From: Bacteroides ilei
GTDB taxonomy: Bacteria > Bacteroidota > Bacteroidia > Bacteroidales > Bacteroidaceae
DNA: 64,000 nucleotides
Assembly: GCF_900128495.1 (NCBI RefSeq)
Contig: NZ_LT635801.1
Coordinates: 2,349,083-2,413,082, forward strand
Direction of reading: 5' to 3'
The notes beneath the pieces are model-generated. The model ran no database searches. It had not been told where the DNA came from and saw only the letters and a program-made list of their open reading frames with translations. This document shows, piece by piece, positions 24,911 to 33,961 of this stretch. Within the stretch, counting starts at the first letter, position 1, and each line of letters opens with the position of its first letter. A program made the translations under genes and the position numbers.

Positions 24911-24921
24911 TTAAAAACAAG

Positions 24922-24950
24922 CTCCCGGACTATTATTCCGGGAGTTATTA
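24922..24950 (+). terminator. Weak terminator hairpin after the lipoprotein
   Basis: CTCCCGGA (24922-24929) pairs with TCCGGGAG (24937-24944). The following TTATTA is a poor T-tract, so readthrough into the His-rich gene is possible. Confidence 0.5.
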
Positions 24951-25035
24951 CCTAAAAATAATCTCCTTCAAATCGCATATCTAAAAATCAGTCAGAATCC
25001 GGACTCGAGCCTGAATCAAAAAACAGACGGTAACT

Positions 25036-25383
25036 GTGCGAAAGACTCAAACAGACAGATACAGGAAAACGGGAATATTCCTGCTGCTGCTTTTTTCCAT
25101 GTATTGGTGCAGCATTTCCCTGTTTACCCATTTCCATGTGGTGAACGGAGTCGTTGTGGCCCATTCGCACCCATTCAAGTCCGCACATAACCATACAGAG
25201 TCTCAGCTTGAGACAATCTTTTTCCTTTCCTTTTTCTACACCTCGGGAGAAACATACACTGAAAGCATACTGCCCCAATGGCTGGTTCCACTGGCTGTAA
25301 TCCTGTTTGCATATGTATGTAATCTACCCATCCGCCCGTTACAGGGCGTCCGTTCAAGAGCCCCTCCTGTCTTTTGTTTGTAA
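25036..25383 (+). CDS. Small His-rich membrane protein upstream of a TonB receptor
   Basis: This 115-residue protein begins with GTG and has a hydrophobic segment (GIFLLLLFSMYWCSISLF, about 13-31). A histidine cluster follows (HFH at 32-34, then HSHP and HNH within 25 residues), and a second hydrophobic stretch (about 84-96). The histidines should face the periplasm and could bind a metal ion. It lies 47 bp before the TonB receptor and is probably co-transcribed; I recall similar His-rich proteins beside TonB receptors in Bacteroides. An ATG at 25099 would cut into the first hydrophobic segment, so GTG is preferred. The function is not established. Confidence 0.65.
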   Translation: MRKTQTDRYRKTGIFLLLLFSMYWCSISLFTHFHVVNGVVVAHSHPFKSAHNHTESQLETIFFLSFFYTSGETYTESILPQWLVPLAVILFAYVCNLPIRPLQGVRSRAPPVFCL

Positions 25384-25430
25384 ACCGGTATAAAACTACT
25401 TTTTATTTTACAGACAAAACCTATATCAAG

Positions 25431-27734
25431 ATGAAAACAATCTATATCTTTTTATTGGGGGCAATCGGTATGTTGCTCCCCCAATACGCGTCTGCCTATG
25501 AACAGAAGGAAACGGACGCCAATATTATCGGACATGTAATAGACAAACATACCCGTGAGCACCTGGCTTATGTTACGGTAGCCTTGAAAGGAACAACTAT
25601 CGGTACTACCACTGACGCAACCGGACATTATTTCCTGAAGAATCTGCCCGAAGGAGACTTCACACTGGAAGTGGCGTCCGTCGGATACAAGACGGTACGG
25701 CAGGAAGTCAGACTGACAAGAGGGAAAAGCCTTGAAATGAACTTCGAGATAGAAGAAGACATGGTGGCCCTGGACGGAGTGGTGGTTTCGGCCAACCGTA
25801 ACGAGACTACCCGCCGTACTGCCCCTACCCTTGTCAATGTCGTTTCGGTAAAGACTTTCGAAAACACCAATTCCTCGTGCCTGGCGCAAGGCCTGAATTT
25901 CCAGCCGGGTGTCCGTGTGGAAAACAACTGTCAGAACTGCGGATTCCAGCAGGTACGTATCAACGGACTGGACGGACCGTATACACAGATTCTGATCGAT
26001 TCACGCCCTGTATTCAGCGCATTGTCGGGCGTATACGGACTGGAACAGATTCCAGCCAACATGATAGACCGGGTGGAAGTGATGCGCGGAGGAGGTTCTG
26101 CCCTCTTTGGATCGTCGGCCATTGCCGGAACCGTCAACATCATCACAAAAGAACCGATACGGAACTCGGCACAGTTTACACATACACTGACCGGTATAGG
26201 CGGTTTCAATGATTTCGAAAACAATACCACATTTAACGCTTCACTGGTTACAGACAACCAGAAACTGGGCCTGGCCGTTTTCGGACAGAACCGGGAACGC
26301 AGCGGGTACGACCATGACGGCGACGGATATACCGAACTTCCCAAACTGGAGAACCAGACGATAGGATTCCGGTCGTACATCAAGACCGGGAATTACTCGA
26401 AACTGACTTTCGAATATCATCATCTGCAGGAATTCCGCCGGGGAGGTGACATGCTGGACCGTCCTGCGCATGAAGCGAACATCGCCGAACAGGTAGAGCA
26501 CAGCATCAATACGGGAGGCTTGAAATTCGACTACTTCTCACCCGATGAAAAGCACCGTCTAGGCATCTACGCATCGGCACAGCACATCAAGCGCGACAGT
26601 TATTACGGAGGGGGACAGGACCTGAACGCCTATGGAGCCACAACCGACCTGACATGGGTAGCAGGAACACAGTACAGCTACCGCTTCGGCCGCTGTCTGT
26701 TCATGCCTGCCGATCTGACTGCAGGGATAGAATACAACCAGGACAATCTGAAAGACAACATGTGGGGCTACCAGCGTTACACCCATCAGGAGGTGCGCAT
26801 CATCAGCGCCTTCGCACAGAACGAGTGGAAGAATGAACAATGGAGCTTCCTCATCGGAGGACGCCTGGACAAACACAACCTGCTGGACCATCCGGTATTC
26901 AGTCCCCGTGTCAACCTGCGCTACAACCCTACCGAAAACATCAACCTACGCGCCAGCTACTCGTTCGGGTTCCGGGCTCCCCAGGCCTTCGACGAAGACC
27001 TCCACATAGCGAATGTAGGCGGAAACGTATCCATGATACGGCTGGCAGACGACCTGAAAGAAGAGAAGTCACAGAGTTTCAGCCTTTCGGCCGACATGTA
27101 CCGCAGCTGGGGCGATTGGCAGGGAAATCTGCTGGTTGAGGGCTTCTATACCGACCTGTCGGATGTATTTGCCCTGACCGATCTGGGTGTGGAAAACGGA
27201 GTGCTGGTCATCGAACGCGGAAACGAAGAAGGAGCGGCAGTCTACGGGCTCACCCTCGAAGGGAAACTGGCATGGCGCAATGTCTGGCAGTTCCAGGGAG
27301 GATTCACATTCCAGAAGGCTGAATACAAGAAAGCCCGTTCCTGGAGTGAAGGCGACCCGAACGTTCCGCTCGAAAAACGTATGTTCCGTACACCGGATGC
27401 CTACGGATACTTTACGATGACCTATAACCCGATACGTCCCCTTACATTTGCCCTGTCCGGAACCTATACAGGCAGTATGCTGGTGGAACACCACTCCGGA
27501 TATATAGCGGAGAACCGTACGGAAACCACTCCCCATTTCATGGATGTGGGGCTTAAAGTAAGCTATGACTTCAAACTCTACAAAAACATAGACCTGCAGA
27601 TCAACGCCGGAGTGCAGAACCTGTTCAATTCCTACCAGAAGAATTTCGACCAGGGTCCTAAACGGGATTCCGGCTATATCTATGGCCCGGGAATGCCACG
27701 CTCCGCCTTTGCAGGAATAAGACTGAGCTATTGA
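25431..27734 (+). CDS. TonB-dependent outer membrane receptor
   Basis: This 767-residue receptor has a signal peptide (MKTIYIFLLGAIGMLLPQYASA). It has a carboxypeptidase-regulatory-like beta domain (about 30-110), a plug (about 120-240, with QVRINGLDGPYTQILIDSRP and the DRVEVMRGGGSALFG motif) and a beta-barrel ending in FAGIRLSY. It resembles colicin I/vitamin B12-type (CirA/BtuB) receptors rather than SusC. A CQNC pair in the plug (ENNCQNCGFQQV) is notable. No SusD partner follows, so glycan import is unlikely; the upstream His-rich protein suggests a metal or metal-chelate substrate, which is inference. The start is set by the signal peptide. Confidence 0.92.
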   Translation: MKTIYIFLLGAIGMLLPQYASAYEQKETDANIIGHVIDKHTREHLAYVTVALKGTTIGTTTDATGHYFLKNLPEGDFTLEVASVGYKTVRQEVRLTRGKSLEMNFEIEEDMVALDGVVVSANRNETTRRTAPTLVNVVSVKTFENTNSSCLAQGLNFQPGVRVENNCQNCGFQQVRINGLDGPYTQILIDSRPVFSALSGVYGLEQIPANMIDRVEVMRGGGSALFGSSAIAGTVNIITKEPIRNSAQFTHTLTGIGGFNDFENNTTFNASLVTDNQKLGLAVFGQNRERSGYDHDGDGYTELPKLENQTIGFRSYIKTGNYSKLTFEYHHLQEFRRGGDMLDRPAHEANIAEQVEHSINTGGLKFDYFSPDEKHRLGIYASAQHIKRDSYYGGGQDLNAYGATTDLTWVAGTQYSYRFGRCLFMPADLTAGIEYNQDNLKDNMWGYQRYTHQEVRIISAFAQNEWKNEQWSFLIGGRLDKHNLLDHPVFSPRVNLRYNPTENINLRASYSFGFRAPQAFDEDLHIANVGGNVSMIRLADDLKEEKSQSFSLSADMYRSWGDWQGNLLVEGFYTDLSDVFALTDLGVENGVLVIERGNEEGAAVYGLTLEGKLAWRNVWQFQGGFTFQKAEYKKARSWSEGDPNVPLEKRMFRTPDAYGYFTMTYNPIRPLTFALSGTYTGSMLVEHHSGYIAENRTETTPHFMDVGLKVSYDFKLYKNIDLQINAGVQNLFNSYQKNFDQGPKRDSGYIYGPGMPRSAFAGIRLSY

Positions 27735-27795
27735 GGGTAAAAAAACTGCGCATTCTGTTCTGAAATCCATGGTAAGAACGGTGAAAGAAGAAGTA

Positions 27796-27848
27796 TTCCG
27801 GCCGAAAGATGAAGGCATTTTGTAAAAGGCTTTCATCTTCCGGCCGGA
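27796..27848. repeat. Long inverted repeat between converging genes
   Basis: TTCCGGCCGAAAGATGAA (27796-27813) and TTCATCTTCCGGCCGGAA (27831-27848) are complementary at 17 of 18 positions around a 17-nt loop. It lies between the TonB receptor and the converging ABC exporter operon. It probably ends or stabilises both transcripts, although no strong T-run follows on either strand. Confidence 0.7.
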
Positions 27849-27901
27849 ACAGTTTATATTAATATTCGGATGAAGCTTTCAGAAAATATTTCTGAACATT
27901 G

Positions 27902-28963
27902 CTATTTCTGTTTCCGGTAACTGACTATCGCCCAGAAATAGCACACAGCCGCCATACCCGACAATACATACAGACGGACCGCAATATCGGCTATACCGCT
28001 TCCTTTCAGGTACACCATCCTCATCGATTCCACAAAATAACGGAGAGGATTCAGGCTGGTTATATACTGTGCCCATCCGGGCATACTTCCTATCGGCGTA
28101 AACAGTCCGCTCATCAGAATAAAGATCAGCATGCAGAACCACATCACGAACATGGCCTGCTGCATGGTAGCCGAATAGTTGGATATAACCAGTCCCAAGC
28201 CAGACATGACCAGTGAAAATACAACCGTTATCAGATAAATGAGCAGCAGGTTGCCCTGTGGCCAGAAGCCGTATATGAAGCCTGTCAGTACCAGACAAAG
28301 GTTCAATACCAAAAAACCGACAATCCAATAAGGGATCAGCTTGGCCAGTGTAAACTGGAAGCGGCTCACAGGGGTTACGTTAAGTTGCTCGATGGTTCCC
28401 TTTTCCTTCTCTCCCACTACATTCAGCGATGGCAGGAACCCGCAAAACATCACAATCAGAATTGTCATCAATGCCGGTATCATGAAAATCTTGTAATCGA
28501 GATACGGGTTATAGAGGTATCTCAGCGATATGTCCGGCTGGTCCTGCCTGATAATCTGCTGCAGGTAATTGCTTCCCAGCCCTCCTTTAGTACCGTTGAC
28601 TGCATTGACGGCCACCAAAGTCTGTACCCTACGACCGTTTGTCACTTCTTTCTCGAATCCATAAGGAATTTCCAGCAGCAGATCGGCTTCATCCTTTTCT
28701 ATCGACTCCAATCCCTGACGGTAGGAATCGGGCCACGAGGTCAGCTTGAAATACGGTGATGCCTCTATCCGGTGCACCAGTCTTTCCGATAAGGCCGAAC
28801 GGTCATGGTCTATTACGGCAATGCGCAGATCATCAATCTCAAGCGTAGCCGCCCATGGCATGACCAGAATCATTACAATGGGATATATCACAATGAGCCG
28901 GGGAAGAAAACCGTTCCTCCAGATTTGCCTGAACTCCTTTTCCAACAGATATCGCAACAGCAT
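27902..28963 (-). CDS. ABC-2 type exporter permease (YbhR-like)
   Basis: This 353-residue inner-membrane protein has one N-terminal helix (LIVIYPIVMILVMPWAA, about 24-40), a periplasmic domain of about 150 residues, then five helices from about 175 to the C-terminus with the ABC-2 motif GEKEKGTIEQLNVTPV. It pairs with the similar permease encoded just upstream (gap 20 bp) to form the membrane part of a YbhFSR-type exporter. It is the last gene of the operon. Confidence 0.9.
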   Translation of the reverse strand: MLLRYLLEKEFRQIWRNGFLPRLIVIYPIVMILVMPWAATLEIDDLRIAVIDHDRSALSERLVHRIEASPYFKLTSWPDSYRQGLESIEKDEADLLLEIPYGFEKEVTNGRRVQTLVAVNAVNGTKGGLGSNYLQQIIRQDQPDISLRYLYNPYLDYKIFMIPALMTILIVMFCGFLPSLNVVGEKEKGTIEQLNVTPVSRFQFTLAKLIPYWIVGFLVLNLCLVLTGFIYGFWPQGNLLLIYLITVVFSLVMSGLGLVISNYSATMQQAMFVMWFCMLIFILMSGLFTPIGSMPGWAQYITSLNPLRYFVESMRMVYLKGSGIADIAVRLYVLSGMAAVCYFWAIVSYRKQK

Positions 28964-28983
28964 AGCCTTATCCTCCTTTTACA

Positions 28984-30105
28984 TTACTCCAACTTATTCT
29001 TGAACTTTACAACCGTCAGCACCATAAACGCCACAGCCATAGCCAGAAGAACGGCAGCTTCATTCCATACGTAGACAAACGGAACCCCTTCTATCATCAG
29101 CTTACGCACGATATCAATGTACCAACGGGCCGGTATCAGGCAGGAAACAGCCTGCAGGATACCCGGCATACTTTCTACCGGAAAGATCAGTCCCGACAGG
29201 AGCATGGTAGGAATCAGCAGTCCCATGGCCGAAATGAGAAGGGCAGCCACCTGTGTACGTGTGATGCACGATATGAAAAGTCCGAAAGCCAGAGAGACGA
29301 AAATAAACAGAAATGAAATTCCCAACAGGGCAGCCAGATTTCCGGCTATCGGAACATCCATCACATAAACAGACAGAAGCAGGATAGACGTCAGATTGAC
29401 CAGTGAAAGGAACAGATACGGAACTGTTTTTGCAATGACCATCAGAAACGGATGTACCGGAGAGATCAGAAGCACTTCCATCGTACCCGTCTCCTTTTCA
29501 CGCACAATGGAAACAGACGTCATCATGGCACAGATCATCATCAGTATCAACCCCATGACACCCGGCACAAAATTATAGGAGCTCCTCATCTGAGGATTAT
29601 ACAGCAGCTTGTTCGATACGACTACAGCATCCAATCCGCCTGTGTCCGGAACATTATGACTGCCGGTTCCACGGATTTCTGAAAAGACAGCCGACAATAC
29701 ATTTCCCGCATAGGCCGCACGTGTAACCGCCAGATTGGGATCGGTAGCATCTGCTATCAGCTGGATCTGTTCCGAGCCGTAACGCCGGAGGTTCCAGTCG
29801 GCAGCGCAGACTACCGCGAGCTCTATCCTGTTCTGCCGGAACAGCCGGTCTATCTCTTTTGGCGTACGGACTATGGCCCTGACTGTAAAGTATTCGCTCG
29901 CATCCAGGCGGTCAACCAGTTTCCGGGTATCCATATCCATAGACGGGGCCAGTACGGCTGTGTTTACATCCTTCACCTCGGTCGAAATGGCAAAGCCGAA
30001 CATAATAATCTGTATGACAGGCATTGCTACCAATATCAGCAGCGTCCTTCTGTCACGCAGGATATGTAAAAACTCTTTCTTTATGAATACAACAAAGGAC
30101 TTCAT
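28984..30105 (-). CDS. ABC-2 type exporter permease (YbhS-like)
   Basis: This 373-residue paralogue of the next gene has the same plan: N-terminal helix (RTLLILVAMPVIQIIMFGFA), periplasmic domain, then a C-terminal helix bundle with VREKETGTMEVLLISPV. Together they should form a heterodimeric pore driven by the tandem ATPase encoded upstream. The gap to the ATPase gene is 39 bp. Confidence 0.9.
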   Translation of the reverse strand: MKSFVVFIKKEFLHILRDRRTLLILVAMPVIQIIMFGFAISTEVKDVNTAVLAPSMDMDTRKLVDRLDASEYFTVRAIVRTPKEIDRLFRQNRIELAVVCAADWNLRRYGSEQIQLIADATDPNLAVTRAAYAGNVLSAVFSEIRGTGSHNVPDTGGLDAVVVSNKLLYNPQMRSSYNFVPGVMGLILMMICAMMTSVSIVREKETGTMEVLLISPVHPFLMVIAKTVPYLFLSLVNLTSILLLSVYVMDVPIAGNLAALLGISFLFIFVSLAFGLFISCITRTQVAALLISAMGLLIPTMLLSGLIFPVESMPGILQAVSCLIPARWYIDIVRKLMIEGVPFVYVWNEAAVLLAMAVAFMVLTVVKFKNKLE

Positions 30106-30144
30106 CTTTCCAGATTCCTTTCCATTTTTCTTTACTATTTTCTT

Positions 30145-31611
30145 TTATCCTTTCCGTCGGGCTCCGGCCGCCAGTCTACGGAACACTTCATCCATATTTT
30201 CCGCCTGATAACGCCGCTTCAGGGCTTCAAGAGTATCAAGTGCTGCAATACGTCCGTCTACCATCATGGAAATACGGTCGCAATACTCCGCTTCATCCAT
30301 ATAGTGTGTAGTCACGAAAACAGTTATCCCTTCCCGCGCTGCTTCATAGATCAGTTTCCAGAACTGCCGGCGGGTCACAGGATCGACACCTCCGGTAGGT
30401 TCATCCAGAAACACCAGTTTCGGACGGTGGAAGATAGCCACCGAAAAAGCCAGACGTTGTTTCCATCCCAACGGCAGGTCGGCTACCAGTGTATCTCGTT
30501 CCCCATACAGTCCGATCCGTTCCAGCATGGTTTCGGTCCGTAAAGCGATTTCCGATTCGGGAACCCGGTAGATACCTGCAAACAGCCGGACATTCTCACG
30601 CACGGTCAGATCTTCATACAAGGAGAACTTCTGGCTCATATACCCGATGCACCGTTTTATCTCTTCACTCTGCGTACGGACATCGAAACCGCAAACAGTC
30701 GCTTCCCCTTCCGTGGGCAGACTCAAACCGCACAGAATCCGCATGGCGGTAGTCTTACCGGCTCCGTTGGCTCCCAGGAAACCGAATATTTCACCTTTCC
30801 GCACCTCAAAGGAGATATGGTCTACTGCCGTAAAGCTGCCGAAACGCTTCACCAGGTCCTTCACTTGCACCAATACCTCAGATGCAACTTCCTTTCCCTC
30901 ATGCTCCAAAGGAGGCGGACACAGGATATCTCTGAACCTCTCCAGAATATCTCTCGGAGCTCCTATACCCAATATACTGCCTTCCTGAAGCAAGGCTATA
31001 CGGTCACACCGGCTGGCTTCATCCATAAAGGGAGTGGAGACCACCAGTGTCATTCCTTCTTCCTTCAGCATCTGCAGAATATCCCAGAACTCTTTCCTCG
31101 AAACCGGATCGACCCCGGTAGTGGGTTCATCTAGAAACAATATCCGGGGAGCGTGAATCAAGGAGCAGCATAAGGCCAGTTTCTGTTTCATACCTCCCGA
31201 CAGAGCCCCAGCCCTACGGGTAGCGAAAGGAGCTATCTGTTCATAAATCTCACGGATGTATTCATAGTGTTCTGATATAGACGTACCGAAAACGGTGGCA
31301 AAGAACTGCAGGTTCTCTTCTACAGAAAGATCCTGATAAAGCGAAAAGCGGCCAGGCATGTATCCTATCCGGGCCCGGATTTTCCGGAATTCTTTCCGGG
31401 TATCGAAGCCGAGTACAGAAACGTTCCCTTTGTCGGCATCCAGCAAGGTAGCCATTATACGGAAAAGTGTACTTTTCCCCGAGCCGTCGGGACCGACAAA
31501 CCCGAAAAGTTCCCCTTTACCGATAGAAAACGAAACATCCTTTAAGGCTGCCACCTTTCCATAACTCCGGTATAACCCGCCTACTTCTATCACTGTATCC
31601 ATAAGACTCAC
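30145..31611 (-). CDS. Tandem-domain ABC exporter ATPase (YbhF-like)
   Basis: This 488-residue protein fuses two nucleotide-binding domains. The first has Walker A GPDGSGKST, signature LSGGMKQKL and Walker B ILFLDEPTTGVDP. The second has GANGAGKTT, a weaker signature LPLGWKQRL and LVFLDEPTGGVDP. This matches the YbhF/RbbA-like ATPases of ABC-2 exporters. The 2-bp gap to the adaptor stop implies tight co-expression. An internal ATG at 31602 (MDTVIEV) is an alternative start. The altered second signature suggests one weakened ATP site, as in other asymmetric exporters. Confidence 0.92.
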   Translation of the reverse strand: MSLMDTVIEVGGLYRSYGKVAALKDVSFSIGKGELFGFVGPDGSGKSTLFRIMATLLDADKGNVSVLGFDTRKEFRKIRARIGYMPGRFSLYQDLSVEENLQFFATVFGTSISEHYEYIREIYEQIAPFATRRAGALSGGMKQKLALCCSLIHAPRILFLDEPTTGVDPVSRKEFWDILQMLKEEGMTLVVSTPFMDEASRCDRIALLQEGSILGIGAPRDILERFRDILCPPPLEHEGKEVASEVLVQVKDLVKRFGSFTAVDHISFEVRKGEIFGFLGANGAGKTTAMRILCGLSLPTEGEATVCGFDVRTQSEEIKRCIGYMSQKFSLYEDLTVRENVRLFAGIYRVPESEIALRTETMLERIGLYGERDTLVADLPLGWKQRLAFSVAIFHRPKLVFLDEPTGGVDPVTRRQFWKLIYEAAREGITVFVTTHYMDEAEYCDRISMMVDGRIAALDTLEALKRRYQAENMDEVFRRLAAGARRKG

Positions 31612-31613
31612 AC

Positions 31614-32501
31614 TTAAAAGACTACACCGCCATACATTCCCAGTTTGATGAAGCCGTCATTCTCTACGGCAATCTTGACCGCATAGACCTGATTGGCCCG
31701 TTCGTCGGCTGTCAGAATTGTCTTGGGGGTGAATTCCGCCTTGTCGGCTATCCAGGTTATCTTCCCCGCATACTCTCTCCGGGTATCATCACCGAAATCG
31801 GCCATCACCTTTACCTGCTGGCCCAGCTTCACGTCGGCCAGCTGTTCCGAAGTGACATAGGCACGCAGAAAAAGATGTTCCATATCCGCTACCTTAAACA
31901 GCGGCTTACCTACCGATGTCATCTCACCCTGTTCTGTATATTTGGCCAGAACCGTACCGCCGATGGGAGAAGCAATGTGGCACTTGGCCAGCTGGTCTTC
32001 CACCTGGGCTATCTGAATGGCGACCGACGAACTTTGTCCGTCCAGACTTGAGGTGCTGTTGGCCAGTGAAGACAATTGGGCATCCCGCTCACGCTCCAGC
32101 ACTTCCAGCCGTGAATTCCAGTCGTCCAACTGCTGCCTGTTGGCTGCATTGGCCTCCAGCAGCCTGGCCACACGATCCCGCTCCCGTACCGCTGCATCAA
32201 TCTGGGCCTTGGTCGCGGCAATCTGCTTGCCTATATCCGGCCGCCGGCTGTCCACCGATTTCATCGTCGATTCCAGCTCCAGCTTCTTCAGGTAAAGCTG
32301 TACCGTATCGATCACACCTATTCCTTCCCCCTGCCTGAGCAGGTCTCCTTCCTCCAGACGGAAACCGACCAGCCGCCCGTTCGCTTCTGCCGACACAATC
32401 ACTTCCGTCGACTCAAACGTACCTGTAGCGTCATAGTCACTGTTCGGGCTGCAAGCCGGTAATGTCAATGCAGCCGCTATCAACCAATAATCCAATTTCA
32501 T
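31614..32501 (-). CDS. HlyD-family adaptor lipoprotein (YbhG-like)
   Basis: This 295-residue membrane fusion protein has a lipoprotein signal (MKLDYWLIAAALTLPAC), a biotinyl-lipoyl half (VSAEANGRLVGFRLEEGDLL), a long coiled-coil hairpin (about 70-175) and the second lipoyl and barrel region (IASPIGGTVLAKYTEQGEM). It bridges the ABC permeases to the TolC protein encoded just upstream. The ATG at 32501 is chosen for the lipoprotein signal; the frame extends upstream without support. Confidence 0.9.
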   Translation of the reverse strand: MKLDYWLIAAALTLPACSPNSDYDATGTFESTEVIVSAEANGRLVGFRLEEGDLLRQGEGIGVIDTVQLYLKKLELESTMKSVDSRRPDIGKQIAATKAQIDAAVRERDRVARLLEANAANRQQLDDWNSRLEVLERERDAQLSSLANSTSSLDGQSSSVAIQIAQVEDQLAKCHIASPIGGTVLAKYTEQGEMTSVGKPLFKVADMEHLFLRAYVTSEQLADVKLGQQVKVMADFGDDTRREYAGKITWIADKAEFTPKTILTADERANQVYAVKIAVENDGFIKLGMYGGVVF

Positions 32502-32542
32502 ATAGCCGATCATTTCATTATTAATTCCATGTATAATCACCG

Positions 32543-33802
32543 TTACTCACCGCTGTTTGTCAGATGCCGTTGCCGGTACAGATGCATCAGCCACTCAATC
32601 CGGTGGGCTGCCTTCGACTGCATCGCCAGACTCTCGGCCGTCACTTCACGAAGCATCTCGGTAACCGATATCGTACCGTTTACTGCCTTCACTTCGGCAG
32701 CCTTCCGTATATTCGTACGTAAACGGATAATCTCATCATCTTCCTTCATCTGCTGTTCCAATGCCTGGATCGTCCCGTCCTGTTCGGTCAGTTGCAACCG
32801 TGTATTGAACAGAAACACATCACGGTCTGTCTCTATCTGCCGCTGCTCTGCATCAATTTTCCTGCGGTCGTTTCCCAACGTATACAATGACCCGAAGTTC
32901 CAGTTCAGCCTGACTCCGGCCAAATAAAAGAAAGAGGCTTTGTTTTCCAGCATATTCAATCCGGGATTTCCGAAACCTCCTTGTACGAAAAAGCTGAACT
33001 TGGGAAGGTATCCGGTCTTCAGTCCGGCTCTGCGGATATCCAGCTGATGCTGCCGGGCTTCATACCACGAAAGTTCCGGACGCCGTATGAGCAGCGGGTC
33101 GGATTCCAGTTCGGGCGGACAGACAAAAGAGGTCTGTTCGTTCCACTCCTTTCCTGCAAGTAAAGACAGCATCCTGATGTATGCCTTCCGCATCGTCTGT
33201 ATCTGTACGGCCTCTTGCCGGGTATGCAGAATCTCTACCCGTACGGCATCCACATCGGCGTCGCTGGCTGTCCCGTTCAACCTACAAGCATCAATGGCCG
33301 CCAGGTTACGTTCCAGGTTTTCCATGAGCAAACGGTTCTGGCGCAACTGCTCATCCATCAGCAGGATACTGAAGAAAAGCTGGTCTACCCGCTCATTGAC
33401 AGCATACATGTCCACCTCAACCTGTTTCTGCCTTTCCATGGTAGAAGCCTGTACCTGTTTCTTCTGCTGGCTGGTCTCTCCACCGTCCCAGATTCGCTGG
33501 TCCAGTTCCAGAACCGTCTGGTACTGGGTATTCGGTACTCCGTCAAAATCAATGCCGGGTATATCAAACGGAATATGGGTCACTTCACTCTGGTAAGTCG
33601 CCTTTGCCGACAAAGACAACTGTGGCAGATACTTCTTCATTGTATTCTCCAACGTATATTGTCCGGACAGTTCAATCCACCGGTACTGTCTCGCCAACGG
33701 ATAGTTGAGCTGTGCTGCAGTCCTACATTCATCCAAGGTCACTTGCCCGGACAGGTCAAAAGCCAGCAACAGCCAGAAAGCAGTCAGAAAGAAATGTTTC
33801 AT
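32543..33802 (-). CDS. TolC-family outer membrane protein of the ABC exporter
   Basis: This 419-residue protein has a signal peptide (MKHFFLTAFWLLLAFDLSG) and two helical outer-membrane-efflux repeats (starting VTLDECRTAAQLNYPLARQY). It is first in a five-gene operon with the HlyD adaptor, tandem ATPase and two permeases, so it is the dedicated exit duct. Start 33802 begins the signal peptide; an ATG at 33832 in the same frame gives an unlikely N-terminus. Confidence 0.9.
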   Translation of the reverse strand: MKHFFLTAFWLLLAFDLSGQVTLDECRTAAQLNYPLARQYRWIELSGQYTLENTMKKYLPQLSLSAKATYQSEVTHIPFDIPGIDFDGVPNTQYQTVLELDQRIWDGGETSQQKKQVQASTMERQKQVEVDMYAVNERVDQLFFSILLMDEQLRQNRLLMENLERNLAAIDACRLNGTASDADVDAVRVEILHTRQEAVQIQTMRKAYIRMLSLLAGKEWNEQTSFVCPPELESDPLLIRRPELSWYEARQHQLDIRRAGLKTGYLPKFSFFVQGGFGNPGLNMLENKASFFYLAGVRLNWNFGSLYTLGNDRRKIDAEQRQIETDRDVFLFNTRLQLTEQDGTIQALEQQMKEDDEIIRLRTNIRKAAEVKAVNGTISVTEMLREVTAESLAMQSKAAHRIEWLMHLYRQRHLTNSGE

Positions 33803-33934
33803 AAAACAAGGATATATAAATGATATATGCAAATATACGGTATCACATACCTACATCCACGTTCCAACATGAGAAAAAAATGTTCTGATATTCCGGAAAC
33901 AACCGCCAGGTATCATTCCATATGGATATTTTAT

Positions 33935-33943
33935 TATCTTTGC
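33935..33943 (+). promoter_or_regulatory. -7 box of the second araC gene
   Basis: TATCTTTGC matches TAnnTTTGC; the predicted start near 33946 gives a 16-nt leader. This supports the ATG at 33962 over the upstream one at 33827. Confidence 0.6.
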
Positions 33944-33961
33944 GGGAAGAAACAATCCGTT

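Noticed and set aside
24945..25035. Cobalamin riboswitch before the TonB receptor unit
   Set aside because: Only about 90 bases are available and no B12-box-like segment is seen.
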